The notes beneath the pieces were generated by a model. The model ran no database searches. It saw only the letters and a list, made by a program, of their open reading frames with translations, and was not told where the DNA came from. The position numbers and the translations under genes were made by a program. A DNA stretch of 64,000 nt. Source: Arthrobacter glacialis (GTDB lineage: Bacteria > Actinomycetota > Actinomycetes > Actinomycetales > Micrococcaceae). Location: assembly GCF_002909445.1 (NCBI RefSeq), contig NZ_PPXC01000003.1, positions 310,001 to 374,000 on the forward strand, in the 5' to 3' direction. Shown here piece by piece: positions 63,944 through 64,000 of this stretch; position 1 is the stretch's first letter; each line of letters starts with the position of its first letter.

Positions 63944-64000
63944 ATGCAACCAAGCCACCAAACCCTAGTCTCTTCATACGGTGAACCGTTTCTGCGGTAC
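63944..64000 (+). CDS. Possible gene start cut by the window edge
   Basis: ATG 63944 is preceded by GAGGA five bases upstream and opens a frame of 19 codons (MQPSHQTLVSSYGEPFLRY) that runs off the window. An in-frame ATG at 63932 also exists. The ribosome site is the main support; no product can be named. Confidence 0.35.
   Translation, partial: MQPSHQTLVSSYGEPFLRY

Overview
The window looks like a chromosome segment of a high-GC Gram-positive actinobacterium of the Micrococcaceae, most likely Arthrobacter or a close relative. This rests on gene content and order: MtrA-MtrB-LpqB followed by a ComF protein, long HPF and SecA; a 180-kDa-class NAD-glutamate dehydrogenase beside a PdtaS-type kinase; a MoxR/DUF58/DUF4129/DUF4350 block; and a chorismate mutase coupled to a MetE-like protein. 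The species is an inference. I saw no rRNA, tRNA, CRISPR array or complete insertion sequence.

Layout. 1-5.6 kb: 5' part of pdtaS and a 1624-residue NAD-GDH. 5.7-11 kb: a CpaE-like ATPase and a CpaB-like SAF protein, a small excisionase/MerR-type DNA-binding protein, an unknown protein, a LysM membrane protein and an Rv3235-family protein. 11-21.5 kb: secA, a YcaQ-like protein, hpf, a comF-family gene, lpqB, mtrB and mtrA, all on the minus strand. 21.9-27.7 kb: a plus-strand run of membrane protein, DUF4129, DUF4350, MoxR and DUF58. 27.7-37.4 kb: SGNH hydrolase, MetE-like protein with chorismate mutase, an orphan solute-binding lipoprotein, a DinB/TIGR03086-type protein, mnmA with a cysteine desulfurase, and a secreted subtilase. 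38.3-42.9 kb: a cysteine-rich regulator divergent from folE, a ferredoxin reductase, a FolP2-like protein and a RibD/DHFR-like reductase. 43-47 kb: lipoprotein, lipid kinase, J-domain protein, trmL, methyltransferase. 47-54.5 kb: etfBA, an HtrA protease divergent from a TPM protein, and pspA. 54.5-58.4 kb: two aldo/keto reductases, an XRE/MmyB regulator and an SDR protein. 58.4-61.6 kb: a molybdate operon (HTH-Mop regulator, modA, modB, modC). 61.6-64 kb: a PLP aminotransferase, then a less familiar end with an HTH protein, an unknown protein and a possible truncated gene.

The signals I rate highest are these. (1) Head-to-tail AAAC/TCAAA repeats at 10-11 bp spacing lie in front of the small MerR/excisionase-like gene (8236-8280) and again before the LysM gene (9475-9530), with a shorter copy before the subtilase (35841-35860). 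The geometry is what BldC-type proteins bind. (2) A pterin-like operon (folE, reductase, FolP2-like, RibD/DHFR-like) sits under a promoter whose -10 is overlapped by a perfect 8-bp inverted repeat (39151-39179) and faces a regulator with SufR-like cysteines. Its product is not a standard folate. (3) A J-domain protein carries a NERD-like C-terminal region. (4) A perfect 9-bp inverted repeat precedes a probably leaderless mod operon. (5) Several intergenic regions hold long nested palindromes.

Nearly all genes have intact frames. Many neighbours overlap by ATGA, so translational coupling is common.
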